Positions 1 through 8,528 of a DNA stretch of 64,000 nucleotides are shown in pieces. The stretch's first letter is position 1. Each line of letters begins with the position of its first letter. The notes under the pieces were generated by a model. It searched no databases. It was not told the origin of the DNA and saw only the letters and a list, made by a program, of their open reading frames with translations. The stretch is from Bacteroidales bacterium (GTDB lineage Bacteria > Bacteroidota > Bacteroidia > Bacteroidales > VadinHA17), in the NCBI GenBank assembly GCA_021738535.1, contig JAIPBU010000010.1, forward strand, positions 25,202 to 89,201, read 5' to 3'. The position numbers and the translations under genes are program-made.

Positions 1-2546
1 ATATTCAGCGACAGGTCTATCCTGAAATAATCGGGTATCCTGTATTCATTTCTTTGAGAGTAGTTTACAACTTCTATGTCATCAACATAGAAAACACCTG
101 TGGGATATGTTATGGGCCTGCCTGTACTGTAGACCATGTTTGATGAAAGGTTGACGCGGCGGGAAATCTTAAGATTACCCACAAGGTTAAATGCATGTGG
201 TTTGTCGTAATTAGCCGGGTATGTTCTTCCCTTATTGATTTTTTCCCACGATTCATTACCATCTACGGTTATCAATGACCGGGAATAGGTATAACTAATC
301 CAGCCTGTGAATCGTCCTGCATTTCTTTTGATCATGAATTCGGCCCCGTATGAATCCTGCCTGCCCTGAAGTACGAGCGTTTCAAAATGAGGACTGGCGG
401 TAAGGTCTGCCCCGTCTTTATATTCAACTATGTCTCTGCCGTTTTTATAATAGACTTCCGCTGATGTTTCAAGGGCGGCACTGTTAACATTCTTATACAC
501 CCCCAGGCTTAGCTGATCTGAGACGGGTGGTCTTATGTGACTGTCTGCAAGTTTCCACCTGTCTGTTGGTGCCACAGAGACAGTGTTGGTCAGCATAAAC
601 AAATACTGTCTCATCCTGTTGTAGCTGAATTTAAGTGACAGATCCGGCTTTACCTTGTAATTAAAAGAAAACCGGTACTCGGGACCTGAATAATGCTTTA
701 TTGACCTGGCGCTGTTATATGTTGTTGTATCACTCACATTCTCCGGTTCCAGTGGCATGTTCTCGCGGTAAGAGTAGACGGTTCCGGGTCCGAGGTAGTT
801 AAAGAGGCTGTATCTTATCCCTCCATAGAGGGTAAGCCTGTCATTTACCGAGAACTCATCAAAGGCATATATAGCGTATTCAACTGCATTTTCCTGCCCG
901 AAGTCGTTTACAGCGAATAAGGACTCACTGTCGTATGGCTTATAGACCCCCTGGTCAAGGTTATGAAGTATTGCATCCACACCTCCCCCGGTTCTGTGCT
1001 TAAGGGCCGGGAAGCCTGAGATATTTACTTTCAGTTGCTGCGACCGTATTCCGAACTGATGACTGTATGCCTGGAAGGCTTGCTCGGTGTTGTCGTGGTA
1101 ATTTATATATTCACTGAAGACAGCAGAGGCTTTCATTGACCAGCGATTGCTGAGCTTCCTGTTATAAATAATGGATGCCCCCAGGTTTTCATATTCAAAA
1201 CTGTTGGTACGTGCAAGGGTAAACCTGTCTTTACTGTAATATGTAAAGAGCTGCAATGAAGACCTGTCGCCGCTAAGCATATGCACACCGGCCATTAAAT
1301 CCTGGAATGAGGCATCGCTGTTACTTATATCCGGGTTGTCAATACGTTTAAGTATCCAGTCAGAATATGTTGAACGTGCGGCAATTATTGCTGAGCTCCT
1401 ATCCTTAACAAGAGGGGTTTCCATCATTATGCTTCCCGTTATGGGACTCAATGCTGCTCTTGCGCCAAACTGCTTCTTGTTTCCTTTCCTGGTTGATATC
1501 TCAAACACAGAAGCAAGCCTTCCTCCGTATTCAACAGGGAAATTGCTTTTGTACAGGTTGAAGTCGCTTATCATGTCCGGGTTAAAAGCAGAAAAGAAGC
1601 CGAAGAGATGACCTGTGTTCAGTACCGGAATTTCATTCAGGAGGAAGAGGTTGTTGTCGGATGATGAACCCCTCACATTAAAGCCTGAAGAGCCTTCTCC
1701 TACTGTTTGTACACCCGGCATCATATTGGCGACTTTGAGGATGTCTCTTTCACCCATAACAGCAGGGATATTTTTAAGCTCCTTCATTTTTATTCTCTGG
1801 AAACCCATTTGCATACCCTGTACGTTATCACGTTTGCCCGTACGTACCACTACTTCCTGGATATCTATCAGGCTTTCACTCAATTCTATATTGAGCTGGC
1901 CGGAGCTCCTCATCTCAACAAGAAATGATTTTTCATTCATGCCCAGGCATGACACATCAAGATTGAAGCTGGTACCTGTTTCAACACTCATGCTATATTC
2001 TCCGTCATGGTCAGTGATTACACCTTTATTCGTTCCTTCGATAACAAGAGTTGCACCAATTACAGGCTCACCGGTACTTTCAGATATCACTCTTCCTGAC
2101 AGCACACTGACACCTGCATGATTACTTCCGTTTGTTTCTCCCACTACTGCTTTAGTGACAACATTGCTATAGGAGAATGAACCAAAATACTCTTCTGCTA
2201 TTTTACCGGCATTTGAATCATTCGGCTCTGCAGGAGAATCTGTTATTGCAGGGCTGTCCTTTTGAATTGTTTCAGTTCCGGTAAGGAAGACCTGGTTTTG
2301 TGAGCGTATGATAAACCCGATCCCGGCCGGTTCAAGTACTTCTTTTAATATATTGTCAATATTGAACGAGTCAGGCAGGGTTTTTACACTGATATCTTTA
2401 ACCCATTCAGTTTTATAATACAGGTAGATATTATGTTTTTCTCTTAACTGAGTGGCAAATGTTTCAAAGTCAAGACCACCGGTCTGGCCTGATAAAGACC
2501 GGCTTATCAGGATTAAACAGATGAGTGAGAGGTACAGTTTTCTCAT
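1..2546 (-). CDS. TonB-dependent receptor with STN domain (3' partial at window edge)
   Basis: This is an outer-membrane active transporter that would take energy from TonB. It is open at the left edge; at least 848 residues are visible. It begins MRKLYLSLICLILI (signal peptide). An STN (secretin/TonB short N-terminal) domain covers roughly residues 25-95, then a linker, a carboxypeptidase-regulatory-like domain (about 155-235, with GRVISESTGEPVIGATL), a plug (about 250-370, with FNVRGSSSDNN and EYGGRLASVFEI) and beta-barrel strands. The STN domain suggests signalling to a FecR-type anti-sigma factor, but none lies beside it in this window. The start ATG (2544-2546) overlaps the stop of the upstream gene as ATGA, so the two are translationally coupled. 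The substrate cannot be inferred. Confidence 0.9.
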   Translation of the reverse strand, partial: MRKLYLSLICLILISRSLSGQTGGLDFETFATQLREKHNIYLYYKTEWVKDISVKTLPDSFNIDNILKEVLEPAGIGFIIRSQNQVFLTGTETIQKDSPAITDSPAEPNDSNAGKIAEEYFGSFSYSNVVTKAVVGETNGSNHAGVSVLSGRVISESTGEPVIGATLVIEGTNKGVITDHDGEYSMSVETGTSFNLDVSCLGMNEKSFLVEMRSSGQLNIELSESLIDIQEVVVRTGKRDNVQGMQMGFQRIKMKELKNIPAVMGERDILKVANMMPGVQTVGEGSSGFNVRGSSSDNNLFLLNEIPVLNTGHLFGFFSAFNPDMISDFNLYKSNFPVEYGGRLASVFEISTRKGNKKQFGARAALSPITGSIMMETPLVKDRSSAIIAARSTYSDWILKRIDNPDISNSDASFQDLMAGVHMLSGDRSSLQLFTYYSKDRFTLARTNSFEYENLGASIIYNRKLSNRWSMKASAVFSEYINYHDNTEQAFQAYSHQFGIRSQQLKVNISGFPALKHRTGGGVDAILHNLDQGVYKPYDSESLFAVNDFGQENAVEYAIYAFDEFSVNDRLTLYGGIRYSLFNYLGPGTVYSYRENMPLEPENVSDTTTYNSARSIKHYSGPEYRFSFNYKVKPDLSLKFSYNRMRQYLFMLTNTVSVAPTDRWKLADSHIRPPVSDQLSLGVYKNVNSAALETSAEVYYKNGRDIVEYKDGADLTASPHFETLVLQGRQDSYGAEFMIKRNAGRFTGWISYTYSRSLITVDGNESWEKINKGRTYPANYDKPHAFNLVGNLKISRRVNLSSNMVYSTGRPITYPTGVFYVDDIEVVNYSQRNEYRIPDYFRIDLSLN

Positions 2547-3277
2547 TGGGTGTTCTTTAACAGGGTATTACAGTAATTAATAAGCCTTGTTAGATTTTCA
2601 GGTCTTTTATTTATGAATACAAAGTTCTCCTGTCGTATGAACCTTTTAAGTTCATCTTTAAGATCGGGGAAAAGTCTGAAAAGGGTTCTTCTGTTGTTAA
2701 ATTTATGCAGCTCATTATTGAAAAGAATGAAAGGCGTATCATTGGTTTTATAATTGAAATCCACTGCTCCGTTATCAATCTTAAGTTCCTTTTTTTTAAG
2801 TACAAGATATGATAATGTATCTTCAACAACAGATTCGGCAAACCAACGTGATGTACTGTCTTTACCGGCAGGAAAGGGGATGAAGTTATGCCCGGCCATT
2901 CCAAAGCGTTCTGTTTTCTGAAGGTCAAGGCAGACGAGAAAATCAGAGTTCCCTGAACCGGACGTATTAAGCACAAGCTTATTTTCAAGAATGTCATATT
3001 TCAGCAGAAGGTTGTCAAAGATAAGACTGTCAATTATTACATATCCCGGTTTATATTCTTCATCGAAAAAATACGGATGTCCTGCCACTGAACCCTGCCT
3101 GGCGCCACGGTACAGTGTGCCACTTACCAGCCGGGAGTCAGGACCGTTAACATTATCAACAATATTACGTACCTGGGATGAGGAGATTGTTTTTCCTGTC
3201 TCCTGGGAGCAGAGCTGATTTGCTCCTGTGGTAAGTATCAATACCGTTAATAAGAAACAGCTAAGTTTCCTTCTCAT
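2543..3277 (-). CDS. Hypothetical secreted protein, first gene of a TonB-receptor operon
   Basis: The protein has 244 residues and a clear signal peptide (MRRKLSCFLLTVLILTTGANQLCSQ), so it is probably periplasmic. The rest is a mixed alpha/beta soluble sequence without cysteines beyond the leader and without a motif I recognise. It precedes the STN-type TonB receptor and overlaps it by 4 bp (ATGA), so the two products are probably made together and act together. It occupies the place where a FecR anti-sigma factor would often sit but has no FecR features. Function unknown. Confidence 0.75.
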   Translation of the reverse strand: MRRKLSCFLLTVLILTTGANQLCSQETGKTISSSQVRNIVDNVNGPDSRLVSGTLYRGARQGSVAGHPYFFDEEYKPGYVIIDSLIFDNLLLKYDILENKLVLNTSGSGNSDFLVCLDLQKTERFGMAGHNFIPFPAGKDSTSRWFAESVVEDTLSYLVLKKKELKIDNGAVDFNYKTNDTPFILFNNELHKFNNRRTLFRLFPDLKDELKRFIRQENFVFINKRPENLTRLINYCNTLLKNTQ

Positions 3278-3478
3278 TATAAATTAATTCGAGGTGAAAA
3301 AAACTATCCTTTTCATGGCAAAAAAGGAATCTAAAGTAAGTAATAATATTGTTAATATTTTTCAGTTTTAGATTTTTTAACGTTTACCGGCCTTATTGAT
3401 GGACGGGTGTGAGATGGAAATGATTTTTTTTGCAGGTATAACAATACTGTAAAATGGCTGTTTTTTTAAAAAGTTTAT

Positions 3479-3486
3479 TATTTTTG
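3479..3486 (+). promoter_or_regulatory. Candidate -7 element of the tRNA-Gln promoter
   Basis: TATTTTTG fits the Bacteroidetes primary-sigma consensus TAnnTTTG. It ends 22 bp before the tRNA, a normal distance for a short leader. No clear TTG is seen at the -33 distance, so only half of the promoter is supported. Confidence 0.4.
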
Positions 3487-3508
3487 CATCACCTGATAAG
3501 GTAATGAT

Positions 3509-3581
3509 TGACCCGTAGTGTAATTGGCAACACGTCTGATTTTGGTTCAGAAGAGTCCAGGTTCGAGCCCTGGCGGGTCAA
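3509..3581 (+). tRNA. tRNA-Gln (anticodon TTG)
   Basis: A full cloverleaf can be drawn. The acceptor stem pairs TGACCCG with CGGGTCA, giving the U1-A72 pair typical of bacterial tRNA-Gln. The anticodon stem TCTGA/TCAGA encloses the loop TTTTGGT, placing TTG at positions 34-36, and the T arm carries GGTTCGAGCC. The CCA end is not encoded. A rho-independent terminator follows directly. Confidence 0.95.
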
Positions 3582-3589
3582 CAAAGAAG

Positions 3590-3614
3590 CCCCGGCAATT
3601 CCGGGGTTTTTTTT
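3590..3614 (+). terminator. Rho-independent terminator of tRNA-Gln
   Basis: The stem CCCCGG/CCGGGG encloses the loop CAATT and is followed by eight T residues. It begins 8 bp after the tRNA. Confidence 0.85.
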
Positions 3615-3617
3615 GAG

Positions 3618-3671
3618 GGATACCAGAATTCTGATTCTCGGTATACGTTCAAATAATTAATCTTTACCCCG
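3618..3671. repeat. Dispersed repeat, copy 1 (54 bp, direct copy at 5631-5684)
   Basis: This stretch matches 5631-5684 at 51 of 54 positions. It includes a small imperfect hairpin (TACC-AGAAT with ATTCT-C-GGTA) and overlaps the last codons of the YjbR-like gene on the minus strand. It starts 4 bp after the tRNA-Gln terminator. Read on the plus strand, it encodes the peptide end DTRILILGIRSNN followed by a stop, nearly the same as in copy 2. Confidence 0.8.
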
Positions 3672-4031
3672 TGCCTCTTTATTATTCAGCCACTCCCTGG
3701 TTTTTTTCGGCAGTTTGGAAGCAACAATTTCATAGGAATGATCAATCCATTGTTTGATTAGGTCAGGGCTTAAACTGCCCCGGAGGTTTATCCCGTTCCA
3801 GTGTTTTTTGTTGAAATGATATGCAGGCGTAACATCCGGGTATCTTTCACGCAGTTCTATGGCCAGTACAGGATCACATTTTAAACTTAATCCCCTTTTT
3901 TCTTCCGAAAGATCAAGAAGTGCAAACATTTTACCGGCCACTTTGAAAACAAGGGCTGTATCATTAAATGGGAATCCTTCAGTAACTCCCTTCTTTGACA
4001 GGCAGTATTCACGAACTTCTTCTACATTCAT
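3657..4031 (-). CDS. MmcQ/YjbR (DUF419) family protein
   Basis: The 124-residue protein has the normal length for this small cytosolic family, which adopts a CyaY-like fold and is thought to bind DNA or ligands without a proven activity. Recognisable features are the N-terminal MNVEEVREYCLSKKGVTEGFPF block, the FALLDL strand, LKCDP and the C-terminal HWNGINLRGSLS segment. It stands alone on the minus strand. Its last five codons lie inside the 54-bp repeat, and the other copy (5631-5684) keeps a near-identical peptide end, which suggests the repeat arose by duplication that included this gene end. Confidence 0.85.
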   Translation of the reverse strand: MNVEEVREYCLSKKGVTEGFPFNDTALVFKVAGKMFALLDLSEEKRGLSLKCDPVLAIELRERYPDVTPAYHFNKKHWNGINLRGSLSPDLIKQWIDHSYEIVASKLPKKTREWLNNKEARGKD

Positions 4032-4274
4032 TGACGGGTTTATGGTTTAATATTATGAAATGCAAATTAGGTAATTGTCTTAAATAAAGCAATTGGATAT
4101 AAAGTGATATGATGGAGTTACTCCATCATCGAAGTTAATATATAGATGGTCTTATTGTTGAAATGATGGATTATTGGTGCTATAATGAGCAGGCAGGTTC
4201 ATTGATAGACTGGGCAGGAACTGTATTGAATTATTTCTTAACTTACATGTCAATCTAACCAATACCCGCAAAAC

Positions 4275-5522
4275 ATGAAAAAAGAATTATCCCTGATGTT
4301 TCTAGTAATTGTTTTAGTTGGTGCGTGCAAACCGAAGAATCTTGCTATAACAGGCCAGAAAACATTCTTTGTAAGCTGGGAAGCCGGAAGCCTGGAATTT
4401 GAAATTGAATCGAATACTGACTGGCTTATAACCAGCACGGCAGACTGGTTAAGTTATAGCCCGGAATCCGGGAATGGCAATGCCATAATTTCAGTTGAAT
4501 ATTCTGAAAATGCGGATTATACTTCAAGAAATAGTGCCCTGAGTGTAAACGGGACTGGTGTTGATGGCACTGAATTTTTTTCTGTAACACAACAGGCACA
4601 TCCGAGTTTTACAGCTGATATATCATGGACTGAAAAAGCAGAAATGCCGGCTGAAATTTGTTTTCTGCCACCTTCTGCCAGTGTTGTTAATAATGAAATA
4701 CTTATTATCGGGGGAGCTAATCCAGATGAACCTTTGAATACTGTCTATGCCTATGATCCTCAGGCAAATTCCTGGTCCACACGAGCGAGTATGATTGATG
4801 CCAGATGGGGTCATGCTGCGAATGTTGTGAACGGTAAAATATATGTCATGGGTGGCTGCCTGACATCCACGGGAGATGCGACATCAAAAACAGAGGTATA
4901 CGATCCTGCCCTGGATGAATGGCAGTCTTTAAGCAATATGCCGACACCCAGGATTGGAGCCGGTTCCTGTGTAGTCGACGGTAAAATCTATATTATGGGG
5001 GGAAGGAGTGCTGATCCGGGAGGAGATTATAACAACAGCATGGAGGTTTATGACCCCTTAACAAACAGGTGGGCTTCGCTTAGCCCTGTACCTGTGGCCA
5101 TGGGCTATCATTCCTCATCGGTTGTGAACAATACCATTTATGCTATCAGCGGGACAGATGTTGAAAATAATGGCCAGGTAGAAACTCATGTCTATAAATA
5201 CAATATTGAAACAGACATATGGTCCGGGTCAGTACCCTTGAAACAGGGACGATGGTCTTTGAGTACATGTACAGTTGATAGCCTTATTATATGTATGGGA
5301 GGATATACAAGCACTACAGAACTGGCAAACCTTGTCGAGGTGATTACTAATAATGGAGAGATGGTTATTGGCGGAACTAATATGTTGTATAAACGCGCAG
5401 CTTTTTCTTCCTGTTATTATAATGGCAAGATTTATGTTTTCGGAGGAACAGCCTCCTCGCCACCTATTTACGGCGCACGTAACAATGTTGAGGAGGGTGT
5501 TGTAGTGATAACCGAAGAGTAA
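4275..5522 (+). CDS. BACON-domain/Kelch-repeat lipoprotein
   Basis: The 415-residue protein has a lipoprotein signal (lipobox LVGAC, Cys18) and is therefore probably anchored in the outer membrane. A BACON domain follows (about residues 25-115, with WLSYSPESG and SVTQQ), a module of Bacteroidetes surface proteins that bind carbohydrate or mucin-like material. Five to six Kelch blades come next (about 120-410), shown by repeated VYDP...W and GGxx motifs such as IYVMGG, IYIMGG and IYVFGG, which should form a closed beta-propeller. It is monocistronic as far as seen. A ligand-binding surface role is inferred, and no catalytic motif was seen. Confidence 0.85.
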   Translation: MKKELSLMFLVIVLVGACKPKNLAITGQKTFFVSWEAGSLEFEIESNTDWLITSTADWLSYSPESGNGNAIISVEYSENADYTSRNSALSVNGTGVDGTEFFSVTQQAHPSFTADISWTEKAEMPAEICFLPPSASVVNNEILIIGGANPDEPLNTVYAYDPQANSWSTRASMIDARWGHAANVVNGKIYVMGGCLTSTGDATSKTEVYDPALDEWQSLSNMPTPRIGAGSCVVDGKIYIMGGRSADPGGDYNNSMEVYDPLTNRWASLSPVPVAMGYHSSSVVNNTIYAISGTDVENNGQVETHVYKYNIETDIWSGSVPLKQGRWSLSTCTVDSLIICMGGYTSTTELANLVEVITNNGEMVIGGTNMLYKRAAFSSCYYNGKIYVFGGTASSPPIYGARNNVEEGVVVITEE

Positions 5523-5559
5523 TAGAAGAAGTAGCTCTCTTCGACGGCTTGCTATATTC

Positions 5560-5684
5560 ATGAGCTTATGTGCAAAAGTCAACCATCAGCACCCGATTAA
5601 CTGTATATTTGTTTTTGCTCAGGGACCTTTGGATACCAGAATTCTGATTCCCGGTATACGTTCAAATAATTAATCTTTTTCCCG
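5560..5684 (+). repeat. Dispersed repeat, copy 2, with a 37-codon ORF
   Basis: Bases 5631-5684 repeat 3618-3671 (51/54). The upstream part, about 5596-5661, matches the reverse complement of about 63526-63591 at roughly 80%. An ATG at 5560 opens a 37-codon frame ending at 5673 with FVFAQGPLDTRILIPG; the reverse-strand copy at 63.5 kb reads YVFAQGPLDNIIPDPG. The conserved frame hints that the repeat is the 3' end of a once longer coding element. Whether the short ORF is expressed is unknown. The rest of 5523-5775 holds nothing recognisable. Confidence 0.6.
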
Positions 5685-5775
5685 CTCCGGGGGACTGTGT
5701 CAATAACGTCACATATAAATTTATTATTGTATATTTATTGAAAGGAAAATAAAGAGTAATTCAGAATCAATTATT

Positions 5776-6001
5776 ATGGATGAAGTGAAAAATATCGATA
5801 CAGAGGCTAAAAATTCAATTGAGTTTAACAGTGACAGCCAGGGAGGCAATCAGGTCAAAAGACAGCAATCTGCTTACCCAGTCAATGCGTTTTCTTAAGG
5901 CACATTACAGGTTCTTCGGGATAATGATAATAGTAATGCTGGTATTGTATCCTGTCATTATTTTGCTGATTGTCCTGGGTGGTGTTATTGGAGGGTATTA
6001 G
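5776..6001 (+). pseudogene. Small single-pass membrane protein, apparently frameshifted
   Basis: The ATG at 5776 opens a 40-codon frame (MDEVKNIDTEAKN...) that stops at 5898. The +1 frame from about 5819 carries LTVTAREAIR followed by RFLKAHYRFFGIMIIVM and a strongly hydrophobic segment ending VLGGVIGGY at 6001, but its only start is TTG. The two frames together look like one small protein with a charged N-terminus and a C-terminal membrane segment, faintly reminiscent of DUF5362-type proteins and short for that group. A single-base frameshift is the simplest reading. A genuine TTG-initiated 60-residue membrane protein is the alternative. Confidence 0.4.
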
Positions 6002-6047
6002 GGCTATTTCATTTTCCCGGAATATGCTTATCTTTCCTTCATAGGGT

Positions 6048-6070
6048 AAAGGCCCTGCTTAAGGGTCTTT
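6048..6070 (+). terminator. Terminator-like hairpin
   Basis: AAAGGCCCT pairs with AGGGTCTTT (9 bp, one G-T wobble) around the loop GCTTA. It is followed by ATATATT rather than a pure T run, so termination is likely but not strong. It separates the broken small gene from the plug-only gene. Confidence 0.5.
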
Positions 6071-6110
6071 ATATATTAGGGATATATTAGAAACTTAAAA
6101 TTTGGATAAT

Positions 6111-6815
6111 ATGAAAATTAGGACAGTAACTATAATTATGCTCGCGATACTTTTAAGCGCGCCATTATCAGCGCAGCGTAAAAACAAAAGAAGGGTAGTG
6201 CTGCATGGCACCATTGTTAATAAGGACACTGTGCCTGTTAGCGATGTCATGATCTTTATTGACGGCAAGAAAACAAACAGGACATCTGATTCAAACGGAG
6301 AATACAAGGTCAGGTTCAAGCCGGATATAGAAAAGATATCCTTCCTGAGTCCTGAGTACGGGGCTTTTGAGGTTGATTATGTAGGCCAGGAGAAGCTTGA
6401 CGTAACAGTAAATCTTGAAAGAAACGAGCTAACTGTTACTCCTACTGTTAACGGGGAAGTTGTGGAAGCAGGATACGGCAAGATCAGAGAAGAGGATCTT
6501 GTTAGCAGTATTTCTTCTATCAAAGAGGACCGGTTCAAGAACAGGTCGTACAGTAATGTATATGAGATGATAGTTGGTGAAGTCTCTGGTGTAACTGTTG
6601 AAGGAACCAATATCAGGATAAGGGGAATAACCTCTCTAAACGGGTCCAATGATCCCCTGCTTATTGTAGATGGATCACCCGTCTATTCGTTGTCGAATCT
6701 TTCGCCGTCTGATGTTGAATCGATCAATGTACTAAAAGGTTCTGCCACGGCCATATATGGTAACAGGGGGGCTGCAGGTGTTGTGGTTATTAAAACCAAA
6801 AGGGGTAAGAAATAA
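6111..6815 (+). CDS. Plug-only TonB-receptor-like protein (no barrel)
   Basis: The start is the ATG at 6111, giving 234 residues; an upstream in-frame TTG at 6102 adds only three. A signal peptide (MKIRTVTIIMLAILLSAPLSAQ) is followed by a carboxypeptidase-regulatory-like domain (about 30-110, with VSDVMIFIDGKKTNRTSDSNG) and a complete TonB plug (about 120-234, with IRIRGITSLNG, PLLIVDG, SDVESINVLKGSATAIYGNRG and VVVIKTKRG). The protein stops exactly where the barrel would begin, and a strong terminator follows. SusC-type receptors are normally about 1000 residues. The frame is clean, so this may be a real periplasmic plug-domain protein rather than debris. It converges on the susCD operon, whose SusC carries a closely similar plug. 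Confidence 0.8.
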   Translation: MKIRTVTIIMLAILLSAPLSAQRKNKRRVVLHGTIVNKDTVPVSDVMIFIDGKKTNRTSDSNGEYKVRFKPDIEKISFLSPEYGAFEVDYVGQEKLDVTVNLERNELTVTPTVNGEVVEAGYGKIREEDLVSSISSIKEDRFKNRSYSNVYEMIVGEVSGVTVEGTNIRIRGITSLNGSNDPLLIVDGSPVYSLSNLSPSDVESINVLKGSATAIYGNRGAAGVVVIKTKRGKK

Positions 6816-6835
6816 TAGTTTAATCAAATAAAAAA

Positions 6836-6863
6836 AAAGCGGAAGTTCAACAACTTCCGCTTT
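6836..6863. terminator. Bidirectional terminator between the plug gene and susD
   Basis: AAAGCGGAAGTT pairs perfectly with AACTTCCGCTTT (12 bp) around the loop CAAC. An A run lies on the left and a T run on the right, so it can stop transcription from both converging genes. Confidence 0.9.
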
Positions 6864-6911
6864 TTTTATTATAACTCGTATCAGTGAACTGATATTTTCT
6901 TAATCTTTATT

Positions 6912-8501
6912 CTACTGATGTACGTTCTGAACCATATTCGGATTGGCATCAAGCTCTCGCTGTGGAATGAGGAATACCCAGTTGGGATTAACGCTTGGCC
7001 TGTCCTGCTGCATACCGTCAATGTAGAGGTTGGGATCAGCTCCTGATCCTGTAAGGTCAAGTTCTTCGTCATTCCTTAACATATCGAACCACCTGTGTCC
7101 TTCCAGGAATAATTCAATCCTTCTCTGCAGGAGAATCTCATCAACTAGTGCCTGTCCGGTATTGGTTGACTTAACATAAGCGGCATCTCTTGCTGAAACA
7201 AGTTCGAACAGCACATCCTGTGCCGGTCCGTCCTGGTTGTCGCGTGCCAGCGCTTCTGCCTCGATAAGGTACATTTCAGCAGCCCTCATAATAAGTACAT
7301 CTCTTGGGTCAATAGTAGGCCCGTTATCCTGGTACAACTTATTGTGCATATAGGGCACCATATTGTGCCTGCTGGAATTATTAACGATTTCCCTGTACAG
7401 GTCAACTGAATCGTTAAAAGCTTCCTCACTTGCATACCTGCCTGCATTATCTCCTGCGTCCCACTCATAGAAAGTATTGGGAGCATTTGCAAGTATCTGA
7501 TCTTTCCTGTAGTCTGTATCAGCTATCTGGTCATAAAGCAGGTGGTTCATAAATTTAGGATTACTCCTTACCTGTGAACCATTAAAGTTGTTTGAACAAT
7601 AATAGAAATATGACCAGTAATATGAAGTCTGGTCCTGGATCATATGTGATCCCCAGATCCACTCGGGATTATTCCAGTCGCCGAATCCAGCTTTATACTG
7701 CTCTTCGCTCATAAGGTTATAACCCTGGCGGGCTGCATTAGCATATGATGCTGCCTGTCCCCAGTCGCCCATTGTCAGGTAAACCCTGGCTGCAACACCG
7801 TTTGCCACATCCTCATTAAGATGTGAGATGTCTTCCCTGGCTGAGGCATCTGCAAAATGTGTAAAAGCTTCATCAAGGTCATCAGTAATTTGGTCATAGA
7901 CCTGCTGAACGGTAGCACGTTCTTTACCTTCATAAGGAGGTTCTGTTGCAGTCATAATAGGCACACCAAGATCTGTTGACGGGTCACCTATCATATAGGC
8001 CTTCCCCCAGAATTTCACAAGGTTAAAATGTGCAAATGCCCTGTAAGTATAAGCCTGTCCAAGTATATTGTGCAGGTCATCAGACTCCTGCAGTTCGTCA
8101 GCGGCATTGATAATGTTATTAACTGATCCTATAATATTATAAAAATGGTACCACATCCAGCTAAGGTCTGTCCTTGTGGCGCTGGTGTGCATATTCCACT
8201 GGATACGTGATCTGTGCCAGCCGTTACCAACAGTTGAGTGCAGGGCATCACTGGCTCCGTATTCTGCAGTAGGTATAATAAACTGCTGTCCGGCATAATA
8301 TCTGATCCTGCCATTCTGGGCATACATAGAACGATGAACACCGTTCATCGCCAGCATCATGTTCTCGGTTGAGTTAAGCGCTATCTCTGTTGAGACAGCA
8401 TCTGTAGGAATCGTTTGCAGAAAATCTTCTTCACATGAGCTGAAGCCCAGCACCAGTGCAAAGATTAAAACGAACCGTAAAATTTTATATTTTGCTTTCA
8501 T
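6912..8501 (-). CDS. SusD/RagB family outer-membrane lipoprotein
   Basis: This is the surface lid that captures oligomeric substrate and hands it to the paired SusC channel. It has 529 residues with a lipobox ending FSSC (Cys23) followed by EEDFLQTIPTDAVS, the standard SusD start. Alpha-helical TPR-like repeats follow, and the C-terminal RagB/SusD block contains RAAEMYLIEAEALAR, LLQRRIELFLEGHRWFDMLR and a final PIPQRELDANPNM-like end (LIPQRELDANPNM). It begins 27 bp after susC on the same strand. The substrate is unknown: no glycoside hydrolase, peptidase or sulfatase adjoins the pair. Confidence 0.95.
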   Translation of the reverse strand: MKAKYKILRFVLIFALVLGFSSCEEDFLQTIPTDAVSTEIALNSTENMMLAMNGVHRSMYAQNGRIRYYAGQQFIIPTAEYGASDALHSTVGNGWHRSRIQWNMHTSATRTDLSWMWYHFYNIIGSVNNIINAADELQESDDLHNILGQAYTYRAFAHFNLVKFWGKAYMIGDPSTDLGVPIMTATEPPYEGKERATVQQVYDQITDDLDEAFTHFADASAREDISHLNEDVANGVAARVYLTMGDWGQAASYANAARQGYNLMSEEQYKAGFGDWNNPEWIWGSHMIQDQTSYYWSYFYYCSNNFNGSQVRSNPKFMNHLLYDQIADTDYRKDQILANAPNTFYEWDAGDNAGRYASEEAFNDSVDLYREIVNNSSRHNMVPYMHNKLYQDNGPTIDPRDVLIMRAAEMYLIEAEALARDNQDGPAQDVLFELVSARDAAYVKSTNTGQALVDEILLQRRIELFLEGHRWFDMLRNDEELDLTGSGADPNLYIDGMQQDRPSVNPNWVFLIPQRELDANPNMVQNVHQ

Positions 8502-8528
8502 TGCTATATTCTGTTTAATATTTAAAAA

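Noticed and set aside
1336..2121. Open frames on the plus strand inside the first 2.5 kb
   Set aside because: They are shadows of the minus-strand TonB receptor, whose translation shows continuous STN, plug and barrel motifs.
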